Assembly (NCBI RefSeq): GCF_902497855.1
Contig: NZ_CABVHU010000001.1
Span: 876,595 to 940,594, forward strand
Direction: 5' to 3'
Source of the DNA: Pseudomonas fluorescens
GTDB lineage: Bacteria; Pseudomonadota; Gammaproteobacteria; Pseudomonadales; Pseudomonadaceae
DNA: 64,000 bases
Shown: in pieces, positions 16,317 through 25,403 of the stretch
Position numbering within the stretch: the first letter of the stretch is position 1
Layout of the letters: every line of letters starts with the position of its first letter
Translations under genes and position numbers: made by a program
The notes under the pieces: generated by a model
Databases searched by the model: none
Told to the model about the DNA's origin: nothing
Seen by the model: the letters and a program-made list of their open reading frames with translations, nothing else

Positions 16317-17393
16317 ATGGCAGATTTATACGAAAACCCAATGGGCCTGATGGGCTTTGAATTCATCGAATTCGCATCGCCAACCCCCAACACCCTGGAG
16401 CCGATCTTCCAGATCATGGGCTTCACCAAGGTCGCGACCCATCGCTCCAAGGACGTGCACCTGTATCGCCAGGGCGCGATCAACCTGATCCTCAACAACG
16501 AACCCAACAGCGTTGCATCCTACTTCGCGGCCGAACACGGTCCATCGGTGTGCGGCATGGCGTTCCGGGTCAAGGATTCGCAGAAGGCCTACAAGCGTGC
16601 CCTGGAACTCGGCGCCCAGCCGATCCACATCGAGACCGGCCCGATGGAGCTGCACCTGCCGGCGATCAAAGGCATCGGCGGTGCGCCGCTGTACCTGATC
16701 GACCGTTTTGGCGAAGGCAGCTCGATCTACGACATCGACTTCGTGTTCATCGAAGGCGTTGACCGCAACCCGGTCGGGGCCGGCCTGAAGATCATCGATC
16801 ACCTGACCCACAACGTTTATCGCGGGCGCATGGCCTATTGGGCCAACTTCTACGAGAAGCTGTTCAACTTCCGCGAGATCCGCTACTTCGACATCAAGGG
16901 CGAGTACACCGGCCTGACCTCCAAGGCGATGACCGCGCCGGACGGCATGATCCGCATCCCGTTGAACGAAGAGTCGTCCAAGGGCGCCGGGCAGATCGAA
17001 GAGTTCCTGATGCAGTTCAACGGCGAGGGCATCCAGCACGTGGCCTTCCTCAGCGAGGACCTGCTCAAGACCTGGGATCACTTGAAAAGCATCGGCATGC
17101 GCTTCATGACCGCGCCGCCGGAAACCTACTACGAGATGCTTGAAGGCCGTTTGCCGAATCACGGCGAGCCGGTCGACGAACTGCAGGCGCGGGGCATTTT
17201 GCTGGACGGTTCGTCGGAGTCGGGCGACAAGCGTTTGCTGCTGCAGATCTTCTCGGAAACCCTGATGGGCCCGGTGTTCTTCGAGTTCATCCAGCGCAAA
17301 GGCGACGATGGCTTCGGTGAAGGCAACTTCAAGGCACTGTTCGAATCGATCGAGCGTGATCAGGTTCGTCGGGGTGTGCTTTCCACCGACTAA
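16317..17393 (+). CDS. hpd: 4-hydroxyphenylpyruvate dioxygenase
   Basis: This Fe(II) enzyme turns 4-hydroxyphenylpyruvate into homogentisate in tyrosine catabolism. The 358-residue protein begins [20 protein letters not shown], typical of the Pseudomonas enzyme. Two vicinal-oxygen-chelate halves are visible; the iron ligands lie in the second half: His in [13 protein letters not shown], His in [11 protein letters not shown], and Glu in [19 protein letters not shown]. Length and motifs are intact. No other homogentisate-pathway gene is in the window, so it is a stand-alone transcription unit here. Confidence 0.96.
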   Translation: MADLYENPMGLMGFEFIEFASPTPNTLEPIFQIMGFTKVATHRSKDVHLYRQGAINLILNNEPNSVASYFAAEHGPSVCGMAFRVKDSQKAYKRALELGAQPIHIETGPMELHLPAIKGIGGAPLYLIDRFGEGSSIYDIDFVFIEGVDRNPVGAGLKIIDHLTHNVYRGRMAYWANFYEKLFNFREIRYFDIKGEYTGLTSKAMTAPDGMIRIPLNEESSKGAGQIEEFLMQFNGEGIQHVAFLSEDLLKTWDHLKSIGMRFMTAPPETYYEMLEGRLPNHGEPVDELQARGILLDGSSESGDKRLLLQIFSETLMGPVFFEFIQRKGDDGFGEGNFKALFESIERDQVRRGVLSTD

Positions 17394-17421
17394 ACCGCTA
17401 GCGCCATAAAACCACGCCCAA

Positions 17422-17495
17422 TGTAGGAGCGAGGCTTGCCCGCGAAGCTTTTAGCGTCTTCAATGACGCCTTCGCGGGCAAGCTCCGCTCCTACA
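17422..17495. repeat. REPIN (GTAGGAGCGAGGCTTGCCCGCGAAG type)
   Basis: Inverted arms TGTAGGAGCGAGGCTTGCCC and GGGCAAGCTCCGCTCCTACA surround a short loop. The last bases contain the TAG stop codon of rarD on the minus strand. Confidence 0.9.
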
Positions 17496-18378
17496 TTGGT
17501 TTGCGGCGTTGCCGAACGAGGTGCTTGAACCCTTCAAACACCAGCACCACCACCGCCATCCAGATCGGAATGTAGGTCAGCCATTCCCCGGGCTTGATGC
17601 TTTCCCCCAGCAACAACGCCACCCCGAGCAACAGCACCGGTTCGACATAGCTCAACAAACCGAACAGGCTGAACGGCAGCAAGCGGCTGGCGATGATGTA
17701 GACCACCAGCGCCGAGGCACTGATCACCCCGAGCAACGGGATCAGCAGCGACAGCCATGGATGTTGCTCGAACACGCCGAAGCCTTGTGCGCCGCTTTGC
17801 ACGAACCACAGCGCCACCGGCAGCATCAAGGCCATGTCCATCCACAAGCCGCCGAGGTTGTCGGTCGCCAGGCGCTTGCGCAGGATGAAGTACAGCGGAT
17901 AACCGACGACGACCAGCAAGGTCGCCCAGGAAAAACCGCCGACCTGATACAGCTCGTTGAGCACGCCGAGGGACGCGAAGAATACCGCCACCTTTTGCAG
18001 GTAGGACAGACGCTCGCCATAGGCGACCCGCCCGGTCAGGACCATGGACAGCGGCAACAGGAAATAGCCCAGGGACACATCGAGGCTATAGCCGTTGAGC
18101 GGAGCCCACATGAACAGCCAGAGTTGCAGGCCGAGCAGCGTTGCCGAAAGGACCATGCCGGCGAGCAATTGTGGTTGGCTGACCAGCCGCCGAAACAGGG
18201 CGATCACCCGTTTCCATTCGCCGGAGACCACCATGAACACGGTCATGCAGGGCAGTGTCAGCAGCATGCGCCAGCCGAAGATTTCCACGCCGCTCAGGGG
18301 GGAGAGCAGCGAGGTGAAGTAATACATGACGGCAAACAGCACCGAGGCCGAGACCGATAAAGCGATACCTTTAGACAA
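17491..18378 (-). CDS. rarD: RarD/EamA-family membrane transporter
   Basis: The 295-residue protein has about ten hydrophobic helices of the drug/metabolite transporter superfamily and RarD features such as SLLSPLSGVEIFGWRMLLTLP and LMLPVALWFVQ. Physiological substrate is uncertain (E. coli RarD gave chloramphenicol resistance when overexpressed). The start is a TTG at 18378 (SKGIALSVSASV), with GAGGG upstream; an ATG further up would add a poorly hydrophobic leader. The stop codon TAG is inside the adjoining REPIN, so the last codons may have been altered by repeat insertion. Confidence 0.85.
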   Translation of the reverse strand: MSKGIALSVSASVLFAVMYYFTSLLSPLSGVEIFGWRMLLTLPCMTVFMVVSGEWKRVIALFRRLVSQPQLLAGMVLSATLLGLQLWLFMWAPLNGYSLDVSLGYFLLPLSMVLTGRVAYGERLSYLQKVAVFFASLGVLNELYQVGGFSWATLLVVVGYPLYFILRKRLATDNLGGLWMDMALMLPVALWFVQSGAQGFGVFEQHPWLSLLIPLLGVISASALVVYIIASRLLPFSLFGLLSYVEPVLLLGVALLLGESIKPGEWLTYIPIWMAVVVLVFEGFKHLVRQRRKPM

Positions 18379-18472
18379 ACTGCCCTCGCGAGGTTGAACG
18401 TGAAACGGGCCGCAGAGGATACGTGGTTTTCGAGCCGAATATTGACCGATCAATCAACACCGGCCCGATCAG

Positions 18473-18562
18473 TGTAGGCGCGAGGCTTGCCCGCGAAGAA
18501 CGATGATGCGGTGGGCCTGCAAAACCGTGCCGCATGTTTCGCGGGCAAGCCTCGCTCCTACA
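18473..18562. repeat. REPIN (GCGAGGCTTGCCCGCGAAG type)
   Basis: Inverted arms TGTAGGCGCGAGGCTTGCCC and GGGCAAGCCTCGCTCCTACA. It lies upstream of rarD and contains the stop codon of the aldo/keto reductase on its other side. Confidence 0.9.
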
Positions 18563-19571
18563 AGGGCAGGGGTTTGCGGCCGGACACGAAATGGCTCACA
18601 TCATTGAACCCCGGCGTCGACGCATGCCCCGGCGTCACCAGCGAATCAATGAACGCTTCATCCTCAGCCGTGATCTTCACGGCCTGGGCTTTGGTGTAGG
18701 CGTCCCATTGCTCCTCGGTCCGCGGGCCGACAATCGCCGACGTCACCGCGCTGTTGTTCAATACCCAGGCAATCGCGAACTCGACAATACCCACCCCACG
18801 GTTCTGGGTGTACGCGTGGATCTGCTGCGCAATACGCAGGGACTCAACCCGCCACTCGGTTTCCAGAATGCGTTTATCCGCACGTCCGGCACGGCTATTG
18901 GCGTCAGGCTGCACATCCGGCGCGTACTTGCCGCTGAGCACCCCGCGCGCCAACGGACTGTAAGGCACCACGCCCAGGCTATAGGTCTGCGCAGCAGTGA
19001 TCTGCTCGGTTTCGGCCTGGCGGTTGACGATGTTGTACAGCGGCTGACTGATCACCGGCCGGTCGACGCCCAGTGTGTCCGCCACGCGAATCACCTCGGC
19101 AATGCGCCAGCCGCGGTAGTTCGACAAACCCCAGTAGCGGATCTTGCCCTGGCGAATCAGGTCGCCGATGGCCGACACCGTGACCTCCAGCGGCGTGTTG
19201 TGATCCTCGCGGTGCAGGTAATAAATGTCCAGGTAGTCGGTGCCCAGGCGCGTCAGGCTGGCGTCGATGCCGTTGAACATATGCTTGCGACTCAGCCCGC
19301 TGCGGTTCGGCACACCGTCCACCGGGCCGAAACCGATCTTGGTCGCCAGCACCCATTCGTGGCGATTGCCGGCAATCGCTTCGCCGACGATTTCCTCGGA
19401 GCGGCCGTGGGTGTAGACGTCGGCAGTGTCGATGAAATTGATGCCCTGGTCCCAGGCCTTGTCGATGATTCGCAGGGAATCCTCGGTGCTGGTCTGTTCG
19501 CCGAACATCATGGTGCCCAGGGTCAGGGTCGACACCTGCAGACCCGAGTGCCCCAGCGTGCGGTAGCTCAT
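18558..19571 (-). CDS. Aldo/keto reductase
   Basis: This is an NADPH-dependent oxidoreductase of the AKR superfamily (337 residues). The catalytic tetrad can be placed: Asp and Tyr in FIDTADVYTHGRSEE, Lys in LATKIGFGP and His in IYYLHREDHN. The AKR signature continues with WGLSNYRGW and the C-terminal cofactor loop SAIVGPRTEEQ. It resembles the YajO/potassium-channel-beta-type branch by eye; substrate unknown. The stop codon TAG lies in the REPIN at 18473-18562. Confidence 0.9.
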   Translation of the reverse strand: MSYRTLGHSGLQVSTLTLGTMMFGEQTSTEDSLRIIDKAWDQGINFIDTADVYTHGRSEEIVGEAIAGNRHEWVLATKIGFGPVDGVPNRSGLSRKHMFNGIDASLTRLGTDYLDIYYLHREDHNTPLEVTVSAIGDLIRQGKIRYWGLSNYRGWRIAEVIRVADTLGVDRPVISQPLYNIVNRQAETEQITAAQTYSLGVVPYSPLARGVLSGKYAPDVQPDANSRAGRADKRILETEWRVESLRIAQQIHAYTQNRGVGIVEFAIAWVLNNSAVTSAIVGPRTEEQWDAYTKAQAVKITAEDEAFIDSLVTPGHASTPGFNDVSHFVSGRKPLPL

Positions 19572-19661
19572 GACGAAATCCTTTTACCAGTGGGAAAGGC
19601 TCAATCAAATACCAGAACAACCGCCGGGGGCAAACACAATAATCAAACAACGCAGATCAAA

Positions 19662-19753
19662 CTGTAGGAGCTGGCTTGCCAGCGATAGCGGTGTGTCTGG
19701 CGACATCTTTATCGACTGTGAAGACGCCTTCGCCGGCAAGCCGGCTCCTACAG
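19662..19753. repeat. REPIN (GCTGGCTTGCCAGCG / CGCCGGCAAGCCGGC type)
   Basis: Arms CTGTAGGAGCTGGCTTGCCA and GGCAAGCCGGCTCCTACAG are inverted. Spacer holds GCGGTGTGTCTGGCGACATC. It lies between the AKR and CdaR-type genes. Confidence 0.9.
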
Positions 19754-19875
19754 GGGGGGCGCAGATACGACATCGTAGGCAGATGCGCTTTATTATGATT
19801 TTTCGCGAAGCGAGGGTAACGTTGATCGCCGGGTGAATCTCGCCCAGCCCCCTCTCGCTTTCAAGGATCACCCCT

Positions 19876-20997
19876 ATGTTCGAACTCGATCACGACCTGG
19901 CGCAGGACATCGTCGACCGGGCGATGGCCATCCTGCCGTACAACGTCAACGTCATGGACAGCCAGGGGCTGATCCTCGGCAGCGGCGAACCGGAGCGGGT
20001 CAACACCCGGCATGAAGGCGCGCAACTGGTGCTGGCCAATGCACGGGTGGTGGAGATCGACGCCCAGACCGCGATCCATCTCAAAGGCGTGCAGCCGGGC
20101 ATCAACCTGCCGCTGCTGCTCGACCAGCGCCTGATCGGCGTGCTCGGCATCACCGGCGAACCGGAGCAGTTGCGCACCTACGCCGAACTGGTGCGCATGA
20201 CTGCCGAGATGCTGGTGGCCCAGCGTAATCAACAGGCCGAGCAACAGTGGCGACGCCAGCGGTGTGATGACCTGCTGGCGTTGCTGCTCAGCGACGCCGG
20301 TGATTCACCGCGGCTGATCGACGAAGCACAACAATTGGGGCTCAAGCCACGGATGAACCGGGTGCCGTATCTGTTTGAACTGGGGATGGAGCAGGGGCCG
20401 GGGCAAACCGTCGAAGCGCTCAGCGCCTGGCTGACCTCGCGCCACCCGGACAGTTGGTGCATCGGCTCGGCCAAGTCCTCGTTGCTGTGGTGCCGACCGG
20501 CCAGCCAGGCCGTCGAGCACGAACGCCTGCTGGAAAAGCTCGACGGTCTGGGCTGGAACATCCTGCGCATCGCGGTGGGCGAGCAGGCCGACGGGTTGTC
20601 GGGGCTGCGTCGTTGCAATCGGCAGGTCGGGGACTTGCTGGCCTATGGGCGCGACATAGTGCCCCGAAACCGTTTGCTGACGTTGAACCGCTATCGACTG
20701 CCGGTGATGCTCTGGCGCCATCGTAACGACGACGCCCTGGACGAACTGCTCAAGCCCCTGCGCAAAGTCATCGCCAAGGACGGCAACGGTCAACTGCTGG
20801 CGACCTTGCGCAGCTGGTGCGACCACGATGGCCAGAGCCAGGCCTGTGCTGAAGCACTGGGCATCCACCGCAACAGCCTGCGCTACCGGATGGAACGCAT
20901 TGCCGAACTCAGCGGCGTCGATCCCTTGCGCCTGGACGGCATGCTCGCGCTGTATCTCGGCGTTCAACTATTGCCAGACACCGACGCAAAACCATAA
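19876..20997 (+). CDS. CdaR-family transcriptional regulator (sugar diacid/glycerate type)
   Basis: The 373-residue protein has an N-terminal sugar-diacid recognition domain (about 1-135; FELDHDLAQDIVDRAMAILP) and a C-terminal PucR-type HTH (CAEALGIHRNSLRYRMERIA, about 325-345). E. coli CdaR activates genes for glucarate, galactarate and glycerate use. Glycerate kinase lies downstream on the same strand, after two REPINs, so glycerate-responsive control of that gene is the natural inference. I leave the symbol blank because the effector is not shown by sequence. Confidence 0.88.
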   Translation: MFELDHDLAQDIVDRAMAILPYNVNVMDSQGLILGSGEPERVNTRHEGAQLVLANARVVEIDAQTAIHLKGVQPGINLPLLLDQRLIGVLGITGEPEQLRTYAELVRMTAEMLVAQRNQQAEQQWRRQRCDDLLALLLSDAGDSPRLIDEAQQLGLKPRMNRVPYLFELGMEQGPGQTVEALSAWLTSRHPDSWCIGSAKSSLLWCRPASQAVEHERLLEKLDGLGWNILRIAVGEQADGLSGLRRCNRQVGDLLAYGRDIVPRNRLLTLNRYRLPVMLWRHRNDDALDELLKPLRKVIAKDGNGQLLATLRSWCDHDGQSQACAEALGIHRNSLRYRMERIAELSGVDPLRLDGMLALYLGVQLLPDTDAKP

Positions 20998-21010
20998 ACG
21001 ACACATTCCC

Positions 21011-21110
21011 TGTAGGAGCGAGCTTGCTCGCGATGGACGTGAACGTTAACGCGTGTTTCCTAGTGGGTCGCGTCAGCTTCAAGACCATCGCGAGCAAGCT
21101 CGCTCCTACA
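21011..21110. repeat. REPIN, first of a tandem pair
   Basis: A 100-bp unit with arms TGTAGGAGCGAGCTTGCTCG and CGAGCAAGCTCGCTCCTACA. Spacer includes GTGAACGTTAACGCGTG. It is nearly identical to the next unit. Confidence 0.92.
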
Positions 21111-21155
21111 TGGAGGCTGCGTTGCACAAAAAATCTGTGCTTCACCACAGAACTC

Positions 21156-21255
21156 TGTAGGAGCGAGCTTGCTCGCGATGGACGTGAACGATAACGCGTG
21201 TTTCCTGATGGGTCGCGTCAGCTTCAAGACCATCGCGAGCAAGCTCACTCCTACA
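21156..21255. repeat. REPIN, second of a tandem pair
   Basis: A 100-bp unit that differs from the first copy at only a few bases (for example GATAACG for GTTAACG, CTGATGG for CTAGTGG, and CTCACTCC for CTCGCTCC). Both are followed by TGGAGGC. Confidence 0.92.
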
Positions 21256-21371
21256 TGGAGGCACGGGTTTTGTGACAATGAACAATGAACCCGATCGTAA
21301 TTTGTGCCGCGGACTGGCGTCATTGTTGATGCCAACTGGCAGCATGAGGGCATTGGACCAGGAGAATTCCC

Positions 21372-22514
21372 ATGAAAATCGTCATCGCCCCCGATTCGTT
21401 CAAAGACAGCCTCAGCGCGCAAGGCGTGGCCGATGCCATTGCCCTCGGCCTGGCAGAGGTCTGGCCCGATGCGCAACTGATCAAATGCCCGATGGCCGAC
21501 GGCGGGGAGGGGACGATTGAATCGGTTCTGGCGGCTTGTGATGGCCAACTGCGCCGGACCGAGGTCCGCGGCCCACTGGGCGCAACGGTCAATGCCACTT
21601 GGGGCTGGTTGCCCGACAGCCACACCGCGATCATCGAAATGGCCGAAGCCAGCGGTCTGCAGTTGGTGCCGCTCAACCAGCGCGACGCCTGCATCAGCAG
21701 CACCTTCGGCACCGGCCAATTAATCCGCGCCGCACTCGATGCCGGCGCGCAACGGGTGATCTTGGCCATTGGCGGCAGCGCCACTAATGACGGCGGCGCC
21801 GGGGCGATGCAAGCCTTGGGTGTGAAGCTGCTCGACGCACAGGGCAAGGCACTCGAGCCCGGTGGTTTGGCGCTCCGGCACCTGGCCTGCATCGAACTGG
21901 GCGACATCGACCCCCGTCTGGCAACAGTGCGCTTCGACATCGCCGCCGACGTCGACAATCCGCTGTGCGGCCCCCACGGCGCCTCAGCCATTTTCGGCCC
22001 GCAAAAAGGCGCCTCGCCCGAGCAGGTCCAGCAACTGGATCACGCCTTAGGACACTTCGCCGAGCACTGCGCCCAAGCCCTGAACAAAGACGTGCGCGAC
22101 GAACCGGGCAGTGGCGCGGCAGGCGGCCTGGGGTTTGCCGCCAAGGCCTTTCTCGACGCGCAATTTCAAGCCGGCGTTGAAGTGGTGGCCGAACTGGTCG
22201 GCCTGGCCGAAGCGGTAAAGAATGCCGGCCTGGTGATCACCGGCGAGGGTCGTTTCGATGCCCAGACCCTGCGCGGCAAAACGCCGTTTGGTGTCGCACG
22301 CATTGCTCGCGAACACGGCGTGCCGGTCATCGTCATCGCCGGTACCTTGGGTGAGGACTATCAAGCGCTGTATGCCCACGGCATCGATGCCGCGTTTGCC
22401 TTGGCGAGCGGGCCGATGACACTGGCGCAAGCCTGCAGCGAAGCGCCGCGCCTGTTGCATGACCGGGCGAGCGATATCGCGCGGGTCTGGCGGATGGCCG
22501 CACGCAAGGTCTGA
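21372..22514 (+). CDS. Glycerate kinase
   Basis: The 380-residue protein belongs to the GarK/GlxK glycerate kinase family, which phosphorylates D-glycerate to 2- or 3-phosphoglycerate. Family motifs are MKIVIAPDSFKDSLSA at the start, CPMADGGEGT, AIGGSATNDGGAGAMQALG, and GSGAAGGLGFAAKAF, then VITGEGRFDAQT. CAGGAGAATTCCC precedes the ATG. It is probably controlled by the CdaR-type regulator upstream. Product position (2- or 3-phosphate) is not readable from sequence. Confidence 0.94.
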   Translation: MKIVIAPDSFKDSLSAQGVADAIALGLAEVWPDAQLIKCPMADGGEGTIESVLAACDGQLRRTEVRGPLGATVNATWGWLPDSHTAIIEMAEASGLQLVPLNQRDACISSTFGTGQLIRAALDAGAQRVILAIGGSATNDGGAGAMQALGVKLLDAQGKALEPGGLALRHLACIELGDIDPRLATVRFDIAADVDNPLCGPHGASAIFGPQKGASPEQVQQLDHALGHFAEHCAQALNKDVRDEPGSGAAGGLGFAAKAFLDAQFQAGVEVVAELVGLAEAVKNAGLVITGEGRFDAQTLRGKTPFGVARIAREHGVPVIVIAGTLGEDYQALYAHGIDAAFALASGPMTLAQACSEAPRLLHDRASDIARVWRMAARKV

Positions 22515-22625
22515 CTCTTCCTTGGCAAGGCGACTACTCCGGCGGGCCTGCGGGGCGTGGAGCGCCACCCCTCTTGTGGCGCCTTGGGCCATAGTGCCCT
22601 AAAAAAAAGCCGAAAATATGCAGGT

Positions 22626-22645
22626 ACCTGTCAACTTTGACAGTT
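22626..22645. promoter_or_regulatory. Lux-box-like palindrome upstream of the Rhs-like fragment
   Basis: The 20-bp element has arms ACCTGT and ACAGTT separated by 8 bp and fits the CT-N12-AG pattern of LuxR-type sites. Its core CTGTCAA-CT-TTGACAG (22628-22643) is a perfect inverted repeat. It lies 150 bp upstream of the Rhs-like start. A similar site is at 25837-25856. Confidence 0.4.
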
Positions 22646-22793
22646 ACGCGGTTTCATAAAAAAAGCTTTACTGCTCCCACGCGCAGAACGACGGGAAGCG
22701 TTTGGGTAGTGCCCGCAGTATTCGGTCTGCTTTTCGAACTGAAGCGCCACGGAACGTCCAGGGCGCCTGATGGTGAATACGGAGAGCGACAAC

Positions 22794-23540
22794 ATGACAG
22801 GTTCAGACAAAAAAGAGCAGAAGCTTGCGTCAAACGAATTCGCATCAGGCGGGGCGGCGCCACTGCTGGTCCAGGACCCGGACGTTTCTGCTTTTGTAAT
22901 AAAGGATGATCCCCTGGGATTGATCCCTCGGGCAAAGCTCGATACAGATCAAAAAACAACGATAGCAACATGGGACGGAAGTCTTCCCACCAACCCCGCA
23001 AGAACTGAATATTTCAGGTTGCAGGTAGCCCGTGCGGGCAGTAATGAATGGACCTTGCTGCAAGAACATCCCTATGTAGGTCGTGCTAACCTGCTGACCC
23101 AGGTCAACGCCAATGGCGTGACCGAAACCAGCGAGTGGTATGACAAGGCTGGCGAGCAGGACGAGCAAGGCCATTGGCTCTGCCCGGCCGACCCGCAGGG
23201 ATTCGTGCGCAACCTCAAGAGCAAAACCGTCACCCCGGCCCAATCCAAATATGGCAAGGCCCCGACCCTGGAAACCAGCTATCGCTATACAGCAGAGTTG
23301 GGCCTGGCAAATGCCGGCCCCTGGTTGGCGATGGCGGATGAGACGCTGATGCAGGTCGGTATTGGACAGGCCAAGACACTGCAAGTGGCGGCCTACAAAT
23401 ACATCAATGAACCGAACAATCCTCTTGAGCATGGGCGCAAGCTTCAGGACACCGTAACCCTGGACGGTAACCCCCTGACTTACCGGAGAGCTCTTCGCCG
23501 TTTTAGCTACCGTTTTCGATGTTCGACGAAACGGTCCTGA
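22794..23540 (+). pseudogene. N-terminal fragment of an Rhs/YD-repeat-like protein
   Basis: The frame starts MTGSDKKEQKLASNEFASGG with GGAG 9 bp upstream and reads plausibly until about 23480 (LQDTVTLDGNPLTY), after which it becomes basic and arginine-rich (RRALRRFSYRFRCSTKRS) because it runs into inverted sequence. Segments such as YFRLQVARAGSNEWTLLQEH and KTLQVAAYKYINEPN look like the N-terminal part of large Rhs or Tc-type polymorphic toxins; this family call is an inference from style, not a firm match. The rest of such a gene, with a diagnostic Rhs core, is present on the opposite strand just downstream, so an inversion broke it. Confidence 0.6.
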
Positions 23541-24110
23541 TATGAATTTCCAAAACCTGCCCAGCCCAAGCACATGCCCTGTCGGATCCGTAAAGTTGAC
23601 AGGATCACCACCGCAATAGGCGTAAGTGTTTATCCCCCCCTCTCCGAATGGACTTCGATCATCTGGAGCGTAAAACCGCATCAACCCCGGATTAAACGCC
23701 CGATACCCATTCCCCAGCAAATACCAGCCAACATGCGCTTCACGCACTTCCCCGTTGTACCCCAAAACCCCCATCCCACCCGCCGAGTGTCCATACGGCG
23801 AATAAGCAATTTCCCGACTATCGTCAAGGCCGACTTCGCACAGCACGCTGTTCTTGTCGTCCCCGCCCAGCATCAGAACTTTGGGCGAGCACCTTCCTGG
23901 CGCTCGGCGAGCACGACTCCTTGCGCACGCACAACAGTAAGAAGGTCGTCATCGCCCTGGAGCCGGTTCTTCAACTCTCCATTCTGGTAATAACGCTTCT
24001 CGCTGCTGCCACCGGAGCTGCTGCCATCCAGCGTATCCAGCGGGTCGTAGTGATAGTCATTAAGTGTCTGGGTTGTAGTCGTAACGGGTAATCGTAGTAT
24101 TTCTTATGGC
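23485..24110 (-). pseudogene. Inverted, frameshifted Rhs core and C-terminal fragment
   Basis: On the minus strand the Rhs core is clear: YNPDT, NDYHYDPLDTLDG, RYYQNGELKNRL, then after a frameshift near 23875, EIAYSPYGHSAGG, GYNGE, YLLGNGYRAFNPGLMRFYAP, INTYAYCGGDPVNFTDPTGH. This ends in the DPxGH motif that precedes the variable toxin tip in Rhs proteins. After it come only about 30 residues (RFWKFISGPFRRTSKTVAK) before the frame enters antisense of the plus-strand fragment. No toxin domain is recognised. At least one frameshift and the loss of most repeats make this non-functional as a whole. Confidence 0.8.
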
Positions 24111-24119
24111 CCACCTCGT

Positions 24120-24611
24120 CTGCAGGATTTATACCCAGAGAAGACGGGGGCCGCCTTTGACTATCGGTTTCGGGATAGAAAATGGGCGCTTGATCCATCA
24201 CTTGCTGGCCAGACACCGGGAAGAAAGCCGTCCGTTAACCTGTCGTCGGGATTTGACTCCGAAATTGGCTCACTTCCAAGCAGCACGTCGTCTAGCCTCT
24301 CAGGGAGCACGTCGAGTAGCGTGAAAACTCAACGCGCGCTATCGTCTTTTGATTTTCTCGACAACATGCCATCTTCATCAAACACTGGATATGTCGACCA
24401 TTCAACTCGAGGGCAAATGCCACTTCCTGAATCAGTACCAGCTCAAAGATCACTTCCTGCCCCGGTTAAACGCGCACCGAAGCCAGTGAAAGCCCAGCCT
24501 TCCGCTCAAACAAAACCCCAGCCCACGGAAGCTGAACAGCGGAGAATAAGACAGGAGGGAATGGAGGAAAAAAGAGCAGAAGATAGAAAAAGGGGCGAAA
24601 GGTTTCAATGA
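24120..24611 (+). pseudogene. Low-complexity open frame, possibly a displaced Rhs-type C-terminal tail
   Basis: The plus-strand frame ending at 24611 reads LYPEKTGAAFDYRFRDRK, then a Ser-rich stretch (SSTSSSLSGSTSSS), a Pro/Lys-rich stretch (RSLPAPVKRAPKPVKAQP) and a charged end (EGMEEKRAEDRKRGERF). It has no good start near its beginning; a GTG at 24321 would give a 96-residue protein. Its left end meets the inverted Rhs core near 24110, so it could be a fragment moved by the same rearrangement. It looks disordered and unlike the neighbouring genes. I do not recognise a domain, and it may not be expressed. Confidence 0.4.
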
Positions 24612-24623
24612 CAGGCTAGGCAC

Positions 24624-25352
24624 CTAAAATTTCAACCCACTCACCCGAGCAAACTCCACCAACCCACCGTCATGGCCAAGTCCCAACTTGTCCATGGCGG
24701 TGCGTTTTTGTCGGCTGATGGTTTTTTCGCTGCGGTTGAGCTGGGCGGCGATCTGTCGGCCGGACAGGCCCTGGACGAACAACCGCACCACTTCCAGTTC
24801 CCTTTGGGAAAGGCTGGCCAATGGCGTGCAAGCGCCGGAGTAGGGCAAGGCACGGGCATCCAGAATCCCTGCAAATGTCGGGCACAGGTAGCGGCGTCCT
24901 TTAGTGACGGTGTGCACGGCCTGTCTCAGTTCGCGCAAGGGGCTGCGTTTGTCAAACAGCCCGATTACGCCATGGTTGAGCAATGCCTGCAGCAGTGAAG
25001 GATTACGCAACATGGTCATCACGATCAGAGGCAGGTGGTTGAAGTGCCGCTTGAGGTAACCCATCAATGCCAGGCCGTCAGGAAAATGCCCATAGGGCAT
25101 TGAGTAATCGCTGATCAACAGATCGCAGGGGGTGCACCGCAAATGGTGGATCAACTCATCGGCGTCCTGCGCCTGGGCAACGATCGAGACCGTGTCGCCG
25201 AGGGCCATTTCCGCACCCATCAGCACCACGGGGTGATCGTCGGCAAGGATAATGCGCAGGGCTTTGTTCGAAGGGGGCCTGTGCGATACCGGCGTATCGT
25301 CACAGGCATTGGCGCGGGAGGGGTCAAGCCGTTTGCTGTGTTGCAGATTCAT
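24624..25352 (-). CDS. Response regulator, receiver plus LuxR-type HTH
   Basis: The 242-residue protein has an extended N-terminus (1-30), a receiver domain beginning LRIILADDHPVVLMG with phospho-acceptor D82 in LLISDYSMP, and a C-terminal LuxR HTH (SQRELEVVRLFVQGLSGRQI, then SEKTISRQKRTAMDKLG). The layout is of the NarL/RcsB type. No sensor kinase lies beside it. The ATG at 25352 is used; 25373 is an in-frame alternative. It is followed on the same strand side by the broken Rhs island and preceded by a stand-alone LuxR-type HTH gene 51 bp upstream, probably one transcript. Confidence 0.88.
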   Translation of the reverse strand: MNLQHSKRLDPSRANACDDTPVSHRPPSNKALRIILADDHPVVLMGAEMALGDTVSIVAQAQDADELIHHLRCTPCDLLISDYSMPYGHFPDGLALMGYLKRHFNHLPLIVMTMLRNPSLLQALLNHGVIGLFDKRSPLRELRQAVHTVTKGRRYLCPTFAGILDARALPYSGACTPLASLSQRELEVVRLFVQGLSGRQIAAQLNRSEKTISRQKRTAMDKLGLGHDGGLVEFARVSGLKF

Positions 25353-25403
25353 GCAGTACCTCAACAGGGTCATTCTCAGGCTGACCGCTGCGGAGGAACC
25401 GGT

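Noticed and set aside
22845..23470. Continuation of the minus-strand Rhs frame as a toxin domain
   Set aside because: Beyond about 23475 the minus-strand frame is antisense to the plus-strand fragment and shows no toxin motif.
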